The notes under the pieces: generated by a model
Databases searched by the model: none
What the model saw: the letters and a program-made list of their open reading frames with translations, nothing else
What the model was told of the DNA's origin: nothing
Program-made: the position numbers and the translations under genes
Shown: positions 9,011-19,661 of the stretch, one piece after another
Position numbering within the stretch: position 1 is the stretch's first letter
How the letters are laid out: every line of letters starts with the position of its first letter
Assembly (NCBI GenBank): GCA_963738835.1
Contig: CAVTYH010000002.1
Span: 1-64,000, forward strand
DNA length: 64,000 nt
Source: CAVTYH01 sp963738835
GTDB taxonomy: Bacteria; Planctomycetota; Planctomycetia; Pirellulales; JADZDJ01
Direction: 5' to 3'

Positions 9011-10255
9011 CTACTCGCGAGCCACCCTCACCACTTCCTGCTGATCCACGCCGAGCAAACCGGCAAGCTCCACAAGCTTCCCCTTGCTGATGGTTTCGCG
9101 GCGATAGGCTTCAATAGCCAAGTCAAGAACCTCGGCCACAAGCCGGCGGTCCGTTTTTTTCGAGCGGCTTTGACGTGAGTCTTTCACGTCGTCGCTAAAT
9201 CGAATGAGCTTGAGGAACTCCAAACCTTGGTTTTCGCGGTCGATCAGTTCCTTGGTCTGGGCATCATTGATCTGGTCCAGCGCCTTCAGTCGATAAGTGG
9301 CGGCCTGATAGCTGACGCCGAAATAATGCGCCAGACGCGCAATGAGTTGGCAGGTGATTTGCTGCGAACCGGGAGCGGTACGCGATCGTGCCTGAGCTTC
9401 CGGACCGAGCTTCTCCGTAGCCAGGTCATAAACTGCAATATTCTCTCGGCTGGCAATCCCTTTGTTGCGGTGTGCAAGGAAAGCCAGCACACCAGTTTTC
9501 GGCATCAGAAAAGTCGCGGCAAATGCATTGGCCCGAACTTCCGCCAATTCCTGGCGATTGCTGACGCGGGAGACAGTCAAGCTCCGCTTCTTGCGATCAA
9601 GCAGTGCGTGGGCATATTCGTGCGCGTAGGAGAACCGCTTTCGCGGACGAGCGTGTGAAAAGTTCACTAGAATCGCCATCCCGAATGACGGATGTCGCAG
9701 AAACATTCCCGACATTTCTTTGGGTAGATCGGCTCCAGAACTCCAGATTCCTTGCGTGGCGATCAGGTCCGCAACGTCGGGAATTGGGTTGTCGCCAAGC
9801 CCAAGCCGGTTGCGTTCGGCCTCGGCAACGTCGGACCCATGTCGAACCGCGTCCATAATACTGTCGAGCGCAGCATCTTCGTAGAGGGGCGCGGCCACCG
9901 TCATGGTCCATCCCAACAATTTGCGAAGCGAATACCCCTCGCGGCAAATTGCCACGTGACGAGTCACTTTATCTGCCACCTGCGGGTCATCCTTGAACTC
10001 TGGCGCGATGCGGTGAATCACGTCCTCCGCTTCGAGTTCAGAGTCGAGTTCTTCAAAGAAATTACCCACTGGCAGGCCATAGATTTTGGCGAGCGTCGCC
10101 AGCTCGACAGTATTGATGCGCCGGCGCCCAGCTTCCATTTGTACAAGTGCAGTGCGTGGAAGTCCGAGCTTGTCGGCCACTTCTTCCTGGCTCATCAGGC
10201 GGTTGTCGCGGGCTTGTTGCAATCGCCGTCCCAATGCGGTTTGGTCGAAAGTCAT
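9011..10255 (-). CDS. XRE regulator fused to ImmA/IrrE metallopeptidase
   Basis: 414 residues. Residues 1-65 are an XRE helix-turn-helix (LMSQEEVADKLGLPRTALVQ, MEAGRRRI). The middle carries a zinc-peptidase signature HEYAHALLDRKKRS (HExxH) with a downstream EVRANAFAATFLMP helix, as in ImmA/IrrE (COG2856). Such proteins relieve repression by cleaving a partner regulator, or act as the antitoxin side of pairs. Intact, with a good start, and followed at 25 bases by the PIN gene. Confidence 0.88.
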   Translation of the reverse strand: MTFDQTALGRRLQQARDNRLMSQEEVADKLGLPRTALVQMEAGRRRINTVELATLAKIYGLPVGNFFEELDSELEAEDVIHRIAPEFKDDPQVADKVTRHVAICREGYSLRKLLGWTMTVAAPLYEDAALDSIMDAVRHGSDVAEAERNRLGLGDNPIPDVADLIATQGIWSSGADLPKEMSGMFLRHPSFGMAILVNFSHARPRKRFSYAHEYAHALLDRKKRSLTVSRVSNRQELAEVRANAFAATFLMPKTGVLAFLAHRNKGIASRENIAVYDLATEKLGPEAQARSRTAPGSQQITCQLIARLAHYFGVSYQAATYRLKALDQINDAQTKELIDRENQGLEFLKLIRFSDDVKDSRQSRSKKTDRRLVAEVLDLAIEAYRRETISKGKLVELAGLLGVDQQEVVRVARE

Positions 10256-10580
10256 CCTTGATTCCTCCGTCGTTCATTATATGTGCTGTGCGATTTTGCG
10301 ATCCTCCTTGTCGCCTTCGGCGACATTGCCGGGGTACTTTAGCCGAATCGAACTTCCATGCCAAGTCTTTCCCATTATATCTCAATCGAACATACAGGTC
10401 AAAAACTCGACTTGTCTGTTCGCTTTACCTCGATACAATTGGCATAGACGCACCCACCGTGTTTCTACCAAGACACAATTCGGGAGGCCATTGAGTTGTC
10501 ACGGGGTGGCAAGAACGGCGATGCTCTGCGCAAATACCGCGAGCTTTTTGGCGATCTTTTTCCCCTTTCGTGAGCGACCG
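10256..10580. other. Divergent intergenic region
   Basis: Lies between the XRE-ImmA gene (minus) and DUF6602 (plus), so it should hold both promoters. A short frame at about 10490-10574 (LSRGGKNGDALRKYRELFG, ending FPLS) is preceded by GGGAGG and could be a leader peptide or a remnant. No clear operator found. Confidence 0.35.
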
Positions 10581-11321
10581 ATGGCAGAATCAACCAGAGC
10601 ACAATTGCCGACAATTCTTGCGGGGCTGCATGGGCTGCTGTGCAATGAACTTGGGATCGCTCGGTGCGTAGTCGCGCATTCTGGAACAAAGGGTGATGTG
10701 AGCGAAGGAAGGTGGAGAGAGATGCTCCAGCATCATCTTCCGGCTCGCTACCAAGTTAACAAGGCATTCGTGATCGATTCCAAAAACGAATGTAGCGATC
10801 AGATAGACATCGTTATCCACGATCGGCAATTCTCGCCCTTCGTGTTCAAGTTTGATTCGGCGCTCTACGTGCCGGCCGAAAGCGTGTATGCCGCGTTTGA
10901 AGTCAAGCAGGAAATGTCAGTCAATGAATTGCAGTATGCGGGCGCGAAACTGGCCAGTGTGCGACGGCTTCATCGGACGAGTCTCCCGATCCCGTTCGCC
11001 GCTGGAACGTATCCCGCTAAACCGCCTCAGCCCATCATCGGCGGCCTATTGTGTTTGAAGAGTAGCTGGTCCCCGGCGTTCGGTGAACCCTTTAGAACCG
11101 CGATTTCGAGCGCGACTGAAGAAGGGCGACTTGATCTGGGATGCGCAGCCGAAAATGGGGCGTTTGAGATTGAGTGGAGTGCGGACGGATCATCTCAGAT
11201 TGGAGTCCATGCGAGCGCCGCGCCACTGGCGTATTTCCTGTTGCGATTGATTGCTCGGCTACAGACGACGGCGACGGTGCCGTGTCTGGACGTAATGGCT
11301 TATGCGAAATGGCTGGAGTAG
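10581..11321 (+). CDS. DUF6602 family protein
   Basis: 247 residues from ATG at 10581. Motifs HSGTKGDVSEGRWREMLQHH, then LPARYQVNKAFVIDSKNECS, QIDIVIHDRQFSPFV and ESVYAAFEVKQEM resemble the DUF6602 family, whose conserved E...D...EVK pattern suggests a PD-(D/E)XK nuclease-like fold. The Asp of QIDIVIHD and the Glu-x-Lys of FEVK are in the right order. Often found in defence or mobile regions. Biochemical role unproven. Confidence 0.6.
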   Translation: MAESTRAQLPTILAGLHGLLCNELGIARCVVAHSGTKGDVSEGRWREMLQHHLPARYQVNKAFVIDSKNECSDQIDIVIHDRQFSPFVFKFDSALYVPAESVYAAFEVKQEMSVNELQYAGAKLASVRRLHRTSLPIPFAAGTYPAKPPQPIIGGLLCLKSSWSPAFGEPFRTAISSATEEGRLDLGCAAENGAFEIEWSADGSSQIGVHASAAPLAYFLLRLIARLQTTATVPCLDVMAYAKWLE

Positions 11322-11427
11322 CCTGCGAGCGAAGCAAGTTGGCCAAACGGCTCAACTTGATTCGCCTTGGCACTGGCCAGGAATTCTGTAGAGATCGTAG
11401 CGCCTTGCGTGTCACATCGCAAGAGAA

Positions 11428-11781
11428 TTACTTGCCACGCCGCAGGTCCAACTCCTGCTCGAAATACCAATCAAGATCGTGGGCAAATTCCTGGATCGCC
11501 GGAAGGACTTTCGCCAGTTCTTCTTCGATACGAAGAAATGTAGATACTCCTTCTTTTTCGGTCCCTTCAACCACTCCGTCCGCTTCCTCCCGCAGAGCAA
11601 CAAGTCGCTCACGCGGCAAAGGATCGCGAATAAACGTGTGCTGATCGAGCAGCTTGTGAAATGCAACCGCTCTCTCCGTTTCATCCGGAATGTCCAACAA
11701 TTTCTCTTCTGAACTGAGGACGGCCAAGTAGATGTTCAGAGCGCCAGTGGATTGCGGATTTGCTGCCCCTCTTTGATCCAT
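11428..11781 (-). CDS. Hypothetical protein
   Basis: 117 residues, acidic, helical, no recognised domain (LLDQHTFIRDPLPRERLVAL; QEFAHDLDWYFEQELDLRRG). Overlaps the end of the gene upstream by 46 bases, so likely coexpressed with it. Confidence 0.5.
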   Translation of the reverse strand: MDQRGAANPQSTGALNIYLAVLSSEEKLLDIPDETERAVAFHKLLDQHTFIRDPLPRERLVALREEADGVVEGTEKEGVSTFLRIEEELAKVLPAIQEFAHDLDWYFEQELDLRRGK

Positions 11782-12530
11782 TCAATGAATGCCGGCGTGC
11801 AAACGCAGAACCGATTGCTGAGTACCCAGTTGTAATCCATTGGATTTTCGGTGATCGAATCCAGATAAGTTTCGGTGGAGTCGAGCAACTCCGTGAGCTT
11901 TTTGAAGATAAGCATCCGCAAGTCGTCTGCCGGGGTATATCGAAGCAATCGATCCAACGCCCCTTCCCAGTATTTCGGATCTTGCACAACGTCCGATTGC
12001 TTTAATTCGTCTCGCCAGAACTCGCCAGGGATAACAATTAAGGGGCTGAATCCTCCATCTTCTGCCGCTTCTTCAATCGGGATTGCGTCGTACGGAGAGA
12101 TCGAAATCATTGGCAGGCACGTTCGCCATGTCGGGAAATACTCACGGATGAACTTGTAGAGCAACCGAATTGCGAGTTCAACGTCGATCCGTTCGTATCG
12201 ACCCTCGTGGTAACACTCATTGCGGACCTCGTGTGCATAGGTCAAAATTCGATAGCCATCTTCTGAAATCCAATCAATCTGCCGTGCGAATTCGTACAGC
12301 TCGGCATTATTTCTCAATACCTGCTTACGCACTTTGTGACCGTGTCGTCGCACCCCGTCGTACCACGTCGTCCGATCCCGGGCAGACTCCCATTGAGCTT
12401 TCCTGCGCAGTTGCAATTCGATGACGTTATCGAGCAGCATCACGGCGAAGCGTCGCAGATGCGGATTCTTCGCACGCGCATATTTGTCCGCTTCTCGAAG
12501 CTGCATGAAGATTTTGTTCATGGATTCCAT
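11736..12530 (-). CDS. Hypothetical protein
   Basis: 264 residues from ATG at 12530 (MESMNKIFMQLREADKYARA). Contains RFAVMLLDNVIELQLRRKAQ and EVRNECYHEGRYERIDVELA, a His/Glu-rich segment that loosely recalls HEPN-type proteins (R-x4-6-H), though no firm match is claimed. Overlaps the following 117-residue gene. Intact frame. Confidence 0.6.
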   Translation of the reverse strand: MESMNKIFMQLREADKYARAKNPHLRRFAVMLLDNVIELQLRRKAQWESARDRTTWYDGVRRHGHKVRKQVLRNNAELYEFARQIDWISEDGYRILTYAHEVRNECYHEGRYERIDVELAIRLLYKFIREYFPTWRTCLPMISISPYDAIPIEEAAEDGGFSPLIVIPGEFWRDELKQSDVVQDPKYWEGALDRLLRYTPADDLRMLIFKKLTELLDSTETYLDSITENPMDYNWVLSNRFCVCTPAFIEWIKEGQQIRNPLAL

Positions 12531-12620
12531 ACGAGTCTCCCAACACCGTGAGCGAATTGTCGCAGTTGCGGTTCGCGCATTATACAAAAAGACCACTCGA
12601 CTTTTCACAGGTCGTACGCA

Positions 12621-13019
12621 ATGAACCCGACAGAAATCGACTCGTTCCCTCCCGAGGTTGCGCAGAAGCTGAAAACGTACGTGTATCGACTGATCGATCC
12701 ACGAAACGGAGAGACGTTCTATATCGGGAAAGGCCAGGGCGATCGCGTCTTTTCGCACATCCGCGGCGAGAAACAGCAGGAGGGCGATGAACTCAGTAAC
12801 AAGCTAAAGCGCATCCGGGAAATTCACATTTCGGGATTCCGGGTTGCTCACGTTATCCATCGGCACGGTACGGCCATCCCATACGAGCGGCACCGTCTGA
12901 TGTGGCATCCAGATTCGCGTTTTGACGAGTGGGTGTTTGGACTGGATTTTGCCCAAGATGAAATCAATTTGCTTTCGGTTCTGTTGTGGCGGGTGCCCAA
13001 GTGGGAGCCAACCGACTAA
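12621..13019 (+). CDS. GIY-YIG nuclease-domain protein, truncated
   Basis: Residues 18-48 read TYVYRLIDPRNGETFYIGKG and DRVFSHI, the GIY-YIG core in its VYRL...FYIGKG form (LEM3-like). The conserved Arg/Glu that complete the site would follow; after VAHVIHRHGTAIP the frame becomes dissimilar and ends at 132 residues, about half the usual length, so internal loss is likely. Stands divergent to the hypothetical pair. Confidence 0.6.
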   Translation: MNPTEIDSFPPEVAQKLKTYVYRLIDPRNGETFYIGKGQGDRVFSHIRGEKQQEGDELSNKLKRIREIHISGFRVAHVIHRHGTAIPYERHRLMWHPDSRFDEWVFGLDFAQDEINLLSVLLWRVPKWEPTD

Positions 13020-13076
13020 GGCAGCGGCGATTGTAGCCAGCGAATTCGCAGTGTGCCAATAATCGTCCGCCCGGCG

Positions 13077-13307
13077 TCAATTGGCAAGATTGGGCAGAGA
13101 ATCGCCGGCTTCCAGCGACGGAAGCAAGAGTCGCCCAGCCGTCGTTAACTTCCATTGCCCGTCGAATTGAATCAGTCCTAATTCCGAAAGCCGATTCAAT
13201 GACTCGGAACGAATGTAAACAGCCGCCGGGTTGCCGGCCGCGATAATGCGGAGCGCGTCGCAGAGTTCAACGTTATCCATTTGAATTGCCAGTCGGCCAC
13301 TATACAT
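13077..13307 (-). CDS. Hypothetical small protein
   Basis: 76 residues, looks like a winged-helix tail (NRLSELGLIQFDGQWKLTTA, GRLLLPSL). No recognised family. Codon use resembles neighbours. Confidence 0.4.
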   Translation of the reverse strand: MYSGRLAIQMDNVELCDALRIIAAGNPAAVYIRSESLNRLSELGLIQFDGQWKLTTAGRLLLPSLEAGDSLPNLAN

Positions 13308-13455
13308 TCGACGGCCAATCCGGCAAATACGGGTTTGTCGCTGCTACGACGGGGCATCACACTTTTTCAAAGCGCCCGCCGGGTGTGTATTGGCTGCCAG
13401 AATAGGCTTTGGCGGGTAGATTCGCGTCGATCCCCGGCGGGCCGTGCCGTTGTAC

Positions 13456-13719
13456 TTAACGTGCGTGTGAATCGCGTCGCGACGCGATTAGCTTTCGGTT
13501 AAAAAGCCCTGCCGAGTGCATAACTTTGTGGTGAATCTCCGCACGATGTTTCGCGTCCAAGATTGCTTCGCCGGCTGACGGCAAAAACGATTCGAAGTTG
13601 ACCCACCCCTGCCAACACGTCTGGCAGAAAAATGCACCATAGAATCCGTTGGTCGTCTGCCGCGCCGACAATTCGTAAACGATTGAACCGATCGAAAAAT
13701 CTTCCTCGCGAATTTCCAT
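13456..13719 (-). CDS. Hypothetical small protein
   Basis: 87 residues starting MEIREEDFSIGSIVYELSAR, with two Cys (FFCQTCWQGW) that might bind metal. No family recognised. Confidence 0.4.
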   Translation of the reverse strand: MEIREEDFSIGSIVYELSARQTTNGFYGAFFCQTCWQGWVNFESFLPSAGEAILDAKHRAEIHHKVMHSAGLFNRKLIASRRDSHAR

Positions 13720-13741
13720 TCAGATACCGGTAAAGAAAAAA

Positions 13742-13812
13742 GCCCGTCGCTCCATTGTTGGCAAGAGTTGTCGAACTCCCGCTATCCCGACCAAGGGAAT
13801 GAGGCGACGGGC
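13742..13812. terminator. Long-loop inverted repeat
   Basis: GCCCGTCGC (13742-13750) pairs perfectly with GCGACGGGC (13804-13812) around a 53-base loop; an A-run precedes the left arm, so on the minus strand it is a stem followed by T residues. Possible terminator. Confidence 0.3.
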
Positions 13813-14001
13813 GATTTGATTCTACTTTGAATCAATCAGCATCGATTGTTAGATATGCGTTAAGACGCACTGGCAGGCATATCGACGTTTTCCACGATCG
13901 CGGCATGCCTGACGCATTTCCCGACGCGGGACCGCTGGCAGCGATACGCGGGGCGTAGCGATCAATCGGAAAGACGACTGTTGGCGAGAATGCGGCCGGT
14001 G

Positions 14002-14136
14002 TCATTTCCCAAGCGCCCGGCGGGCGATGGCGACGATCTTGCGACGGTCTGCGGCCGAGAGCAACGGCCACGCTTCGACCACGATTGGGTCAACCTGGGA
14101 ATTCGGCGCGACCACCTCTGCGCCACCCTCTTGCAT
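14002..14136 (-). CDS. Small conserved-looking protein (44 aa)
   Basis: Reads MQEGGAEVVAPNSQVDPIVV then EAWPLLSAADRRKIVAIARR and a short tail. The D-P-x-V...AWP-L pattern is typical of short proteins encoded beside integrases in planctomycetes, which I recall only from general pattern. No integrase is seen nearby. Confidence 0.4.
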   Translation of the reverse strand: MQEGGAEVVAPNSQVDPIVVEAWPLLSAADRRKIVAIARRALGK

Positions 14137-14823
14137 GTCGGCCGACTGTATAGAGGAATTTATCGGTTTCCTGCAGTTTGTGCCGCCGCCGACTTAAGCT
14201 GCCAACCGCTCGGCCAGGTTCAGGATGGTGTCCTAAGGGTCCAACCGTGCGCGATGCACGCGATCGTTGAACGGAATAACCACGTTGTCCGGATTGCGGC
14301 GCAAAACGGTGGTTATTCGAAGCGTCTAATGGCTGAGGCACCCGCGGCGGGTTGATGGCACATGCAGGGTCCCAGACTCGCGTTGAAACTCGCTTCGGTC
14401 CTATTGCTTCTGTCAATTACCAAGCGATGGTCTCGATTCCGATAACAGTGCCGTTCGCCCGCGCTAAAGAACTCGGAAAAACCGGTATCTCCAAGCGCAA
14501 ATAAAAACCCCGCCATAACCGAAGCTACGGCGGGGCCGGAACAGAGAAGAGGCCAGGGTCCATCATATTCTCGGCGCCACGCCAACGCAACAACACTGGC
14601 GGCAGCCAGCGCGGAAAGTGCATCAAGGTTGAATATCTTCCATGACACGGCGGTTGAAAACTGCCAAGTGGGAAGAAAATGAAAAACGGCAGTTGAAGAT
14701 GCTGCGTGAGAAGGGGCAGAAGCCTCGCGTGGCACAAAGTAGAATAGTCGTCGCGGTGATACGAGGCGGAGGCCTGTTTGGCGCCTTATTGCTTTGGATG
14801 CCTAACCGGACTTGGGTATTTGC
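14137..14823. other. Gene-poor stretch upstream of activator gene
   Basis: No supported gene. Holds the strong terminator at 14501-14537. Probably contains the promoter of the activator at 14824. Confidence 0.35.
14501..14537 (-). terminator. Rho-independent terminator
   Basis: On the minus strand CCCCGCC...GGCGGGG forms a stem with a short loop, followed by TTTTTAT. No gene immediately upstream on that strand was recognised. Confidence 0.55.
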
Positions 14824-16391
14824 ATGACAGCCATTGGGCCGTTTCAAGACGCGGCTACTGCCTTAGAGCGGCACCGAGCGCTATCGGGCGTTTCACAAGC
14901 GATTGTCTCGTGTCGCGATTTGTCTTCGCTCTTTCAAGCATTGGCTGCCCGACTCCGGGCTGTCGTGTCCTTTAATTTTCTTGCACTCGTCCTTCACGAC
15001 GCGAAGAGCAACACCATGCGGCTTCACGTGCTGGAAACGGATGAAACGGTCACGGAGCCAGTCGAGCTAATTCTGCCCGTCGAAGGCGATCCAGCGGGAC
15101 AGGTCTGGCAGAGCCAAAAACCTCTGCTCGCCTCAAGCCCTAGCGAGCTGACATCCTGGCCTGAGTTTATGAAACGTGTGCAGCCTTATGGCGTTCAGAG
15201 CTGCTGCTGGATGCCACTGACAACTGCGCAGCGGCGACTGGGAACACTAGTGTTCGCAAGCAAGCAACCGTCCACCTATGCTGCCACGGACTTGGATTTC
15301 CTTGAGATTGTTGTGAACCACGTCGCCATCGCGGTGGATAATGCGATTGCCTTTGAGGAGATCACGGCTCTCAAGGAGCAGCTGTCGAAAGAGAAAGAGT
15401 ATTTAGAGGAGGAAGCGCGTACCGATTACAATTTCGCCGAGATCGTCGGACGTAGCGAAGCGACGCGCCACGTTCTCAAGCAGGTCGAGACGGTCGCCCC
15501 GACCAGCTCGACGGTTCTCATTTGCGGCGAGACTGGCACGGGAAAAGAACTTATTGCGCGTGCTCTTCACGACCTCAGCCCTCGTCGCGAGCGCACGTTC
15601 GTCAAGCTTAATTGCGCGGCCATCCCCACGGGCCTTTTGGAGAGCGAGCTTTTTGGGCACGAGAAGGGCATTTCACTGGGGCGATCTCGCAGAAGATCGG
15701 CCGTTTTGAGTTAGCCCATAAAGGGACGTTGTTTCTCGATGAGGTTGGGGATATCCCGCTGGAATTGCAGCCCAAGCTTCTGCGCGTCTTGCAGGAGCAG
15801 GAATTTGAGCGGTTAGGCAGTACGAAGACCCTTCACGTCGATGTGCGTCTGGTGGCAGCGACCAATTGCGATTTGGCTGCAATGGTCGCCGACAAACGCT
15901 TCCGCAGCGATCTTTACTATCGCCTGAATGTTTTCCCAATACTTTTGGCGTCCCTTCGCCAGCGGAGTGACGACATCCCGCCGCTGGTTCGCCATTTTAC
16001 TCAACGCTTTGCCCGCCGAATGGGCCGTCGGATTGAATCGATCCCCGTCGACATCATGGAGGCCTTGCTCACGTACCAATGGCCCGGCAATATTCGCGAG
16101 TTACAAAATGTCATTGAACGCGCGGTTATCCTATCGCGCGGTACCACCCTTCACGTCCCGCTTACCGATTTGCAATCACAGCCAACCTCGGCCGCGCCGA
16201 CAGGTCGTGCGGAGAAGCCAGAAAGCTCGGCTATGACGTTGGCCGATGCGGAACGAGAGCATATCCTCACCGCTCTTCGCGAAACTGGCTGGGTAATGGG
16301 CGGGCCAAAAGGCGCGGCCAACCGCCTGGGGATGAAGCGCTCGACATTGCAGCATAAGATGAAGAAACTGGGCATCTTGCGGCCCGAGTAG
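14824..16391 (+). CDS. GAF-AAA+-Fis sigma-54 activator (FhlA-like), frameshifted
   Basis: Enhancer-binding activator of sigma-54 promoters. Residues 1-180: GAF domain (ALSGVSQAIVSCRDLSSLFQ...). Then AAA+: IVGRSEATRHVLKQVETVAP, Walker A ICGETGTGKELIARALHDLS, GLLESELFGHEKG, Walker B TLFLDEVGDIPLELQPKLLR, VRLVAATNCDLAAMV, and RFARRMGRRIESIP. The Fis-type HTH ends the protein (NRLGMKRSTLQHKMKKLGI). A frameshift at about 15670 lies exactly in the GAFTGA loop that contacts sigma-54, so this copy is dead or miscalled. Closely similar to 61634-63201, with a third C-terminal relic at 60889. Confidence 0.85.
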
Positions 16392-16433
16392 TGCCCGCCG
16401 AATTGCTCCGTTTTTCCAGAGGGGAACCCTTCA

Positions 16434-19400
16434 CATGGCAACGCGGGCGCGGTTGAGCAAAGCAGCCACCTCGCTCCACAGTGCATTGCATTCCTTGCGC
16501 TCGTCGGCGGAGAGTCGGTCCAATGCATCTGGCTCGCGCAACTCGGCCAAGTCGGGCTCCTCTCGCCACTGCGACATTGCTTTCTCGGCTTGGATCCGAT
16601 CCGCTGCGGTGCCCGTGTCGACTTTTTTTGCCCAGTCTGCGAGATCGAGTTGCAGCCACTCGCGCGCTCTGCGCGCAATGCGCTCTTGCTCGGATTCTGG
16701 GAGCTTAGCCGCATCATCGCCCTGCCCGGTACCGGCCAGCGCCGCGGCGCAAGCGGCGTTGAACCGGTGGCCCGCGCGCAGGTCGGCGGTTAACTGTGGA
16801 GTTGCGACCAGCGCCTCGGCATAGAGGCGTGCGGCTGTGGCGTAGTAGTTCTTGACGAAGCAGAGCTCCGCCGCGTCCAGACACTCGTCGGTCGCCGGTT
16901 TGTCGGTGCCCTGAACGATGTTGGGTAAACGGCCTTCCAGGGCCATGCAGGTGACGGCAGCGCTGCCGCAGGCGTTCGACATTTTCACGGAGTTTCGATT
17001 CCTCCGGCGGGAGGAGTTCGAGACAGCGGCGAATCGCGACGTCGGCTTCGGCAAACTGCCGTTTGGCTAGGAGAGCCTGGCCGAGAGCCCCGTGGAAACG
17101 AAACCGCCCCGGTTCGAGCCGGATGGCCTCCCGATAGTGGTCGATCGCCTCGTCGAGTCGGGCGTCGTCCTGCGGGGAGATTCGGAGGCTGTTCCGCGCT
17201 GCGACCCAGTCGGGGTCGAGGTCATAGGCTTTCCAGTAGTAATCGCATGTGCCTCGCGCAAGGCCGAACCGCGGAATTGGTTGAGGGACTCGACACCCAC
17301 TGGGTAGTCCTCGTCCACCTCGTCGCGACGGCCTTTGGCCAGCAGGGCGATCCCGAGGTAGGTAGTGGGCCAGGGCGAAATCCGGATCGATCCGCAGGGC
17401 CTCCCGGTAATGGCCGATCGCGTCATTGATCCGACCACTGCCGGCATGGATTTCGCCGAGGTTGAAATGGGCGGGGGCCAACTCCGGATTGGCCCGCAAG
17501 GCGTCCCGGTACTCTTGTTCCGCGACCATCCAGATGCCTTTGCGTTTCAGGCACAGGCCGAGGTTGTTGCGGGCAGGCGCGAAATCGGGGTCGATGCGCA
17601 AGGCCCATCCGGAAGATGGTAATCGCCCCGGGACCCCAGCGGCCATCGGCGTTGTCTTCCAGCCAGCCCACGTCGACCAGGACGAGGCCGAGGTTGTTCT
17701 GAACGGCGACTGCTTTCGGCCGAAGGTCCAGTGCCTTCTGGTAGAAGGCGGCTGCCGCTTTCCAATCGCCCTTGCCCTGCCTAGACTGCGCCGTACAGGG
17801 CACGGGCCAGGGTAAAGTTGGTCCAGAAGTCGTTGGGGTACTGCTGCTGGACGCGCCGCAGAAGTCCGATCCCGTCCCCGCCGGCGAGCGTGCAACCGCT
17901 CCCCCAGCGCCAGCAGCAGCGGTCGGCGGCTGCTCCGCGACGGGTGCCGTCCGGGCCAACTCGGCCAGGGCCGCGACGTCCTCCCAGGCGGCCGGGTCGC
18001 GGGCGCGGTCGCGCCAGGCGTCCGGGTCGGCGCCGCGCGCCACCCGCAGGGTCCATTCCCAGCGAACCCGCTCGGTGCAACAGACCGCCCAGTCGTCTAG
18101 CGCGGCCACCAGCGGCGCGCGGACGGCGGATGCCTTGACCCTCGCCGCTGCGGCGTCCAGGTCATCGCCGGGCTGACCCAGCTTGGCGTCACGGAACGCC
18201 GCCTGGTACTCCCGATCGGCTCGCGCGTTGTTGAACCGCACTTCGGCGAGGTGGTTGTCACGCCCCTCCACAAACGTCGATCGAGTCATGCGGATCGCTT
18301 CCAGGCGTTCTAGCAAATCCTGGTTCTTCTGCGTTTCAACCAAGAGAGAGCGGATCCAAAGCGGTCCGTGGTCGCCAAGCCGAATCTGCGCCTGCTGCAG
18401 GCTCTCGCGGGCCTCGGGCAAGGCTGACTGCTGCTGAAGCTGCAGTACTCTAACCAGGTCGGTCTCCACTTCGTGGACAAGTCGATTTCGTTGCCCGATA
18501 AGCCATCCGCCCACGACCAGCCGCGGCCAGTGCTACCGCCGCAGTTGCCGCCAAGACCAAAGCCTGCGCTGGGTGCCGCCGAGTCCAGCGGGCCATGCGT
18601 TCTAGTCGGCCTAGCGGTCGAGCGGTAATCGGTTCACCTCGCTCGAAACGATGCAGGTCGTCGGCCAGCGCCGCCGCACTGACGTACCGCCGTTGTGGGT
18701 CTTTTTCCAAACATTTCAGGCAGATGGTTTCCAGCGTCGCGGGGAACGCGGGGATTGAGCTGCGCCGGCCGCACCGGTTCCTCGACCAGCACTTGCTGCA
18801 GCGTTGCCGTCGATGTCTCGCCGCGGAACGGCGGCCGGCCGGTGAGGCATTCGTACAGAATTGCGCCCAGCGCGTAGACGTCCGTCGCTGGCCCGATCGC
18901 GGATTTATCGCCTCGCGCCTGCTCAGGAGCCATGTAGCTCGGCGTGCCGACCGGAGCGCCGCTCAGCGTGAGCCCCGCGTCGCTTTCCAGCCGCGCCAGG
19001 CCGAAGTCCGTCACCTTGGGAGTGCCATCGGCGGTTAACAATACATTGCCGGGCTTTAAGTCCCGATGAATGATGCCGCTTTGGTGCGCCGTTTCGATCG
19101 CTTCGGTCACCTGGGCTACTAGAGCCACCGCCTCGCGCGCCGGCATGGGACCTTCCACCAGCTTGCGGGCCAGGCTGCCTCCCTCGACAAACTCCATCGT
19201 AAAATATGGTTTACCTTCGACCTCGCCCACATCGTACAAATTCACGATGTTGGGATGGTGCAACCCGGCCACGGCTTCGGCTTCTCGCAGGAATCGCTCC
19301 AATTCATCCGGGCTGGCGTGTTGGCCCGATAGAAGCATTTTCACCGCGACTGGACGATTAAGCCGCAGGTGCAAGGCCTTGTACACCACGCCGACGCCGC

Positions 19401-19661
19401 CACGACCAAGAACCGTTTTTACCTCATAGCCTGGAAGCGTCGGCAGCGACGTGTCCTCGAATGGATAATTCGGCCGATGCTCCTGCGCCCAAGTCGAGGG
19501 CGGAAATAGCAGGTCCAATTCGGCGTGCATTCGTTTAATCTCTTGCCAGCGCAGCGCACTTCGGGCAGCAATTCTGGGCAAGAAGCGCAGACCTGTTCCG
19601 GCGTGGCCTGCGAATCGAGCAATTCGTCGAGCAACGGTTCCAGTCGCGGATCGTCGCTCAT
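16434..19661 (-). CDS. Ser/Thr protein kinase with C-terminal TPR repeats
   Basis: Planctomycete PknB-type receptor kinase, about 1075 codons in several frames. N-terminal linker (LELLFPPSTW-like), kinase from residue 80: TVLGRGGVGVVYKALHLRLN, VAVKMLL, EFVEGGSLA, catalytic GIIHRDLKPGNVLL, DFGLARLESDAG, GTPSYMAPEQARG. A membrane segment near 18560 (LVLAATAAVALAAA) follows. The periplasmic part has TPR repeats, for example LGLCLKRKGIWMVAEQEYRD and INDAIGHYREALRIDPDFAL. Its ATG overlaps the stop of the upstream ECF sigma gene, the known ECF-kinase pairing. Substrate probably includes that sigma factor (inference). Confidence 0.85.
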
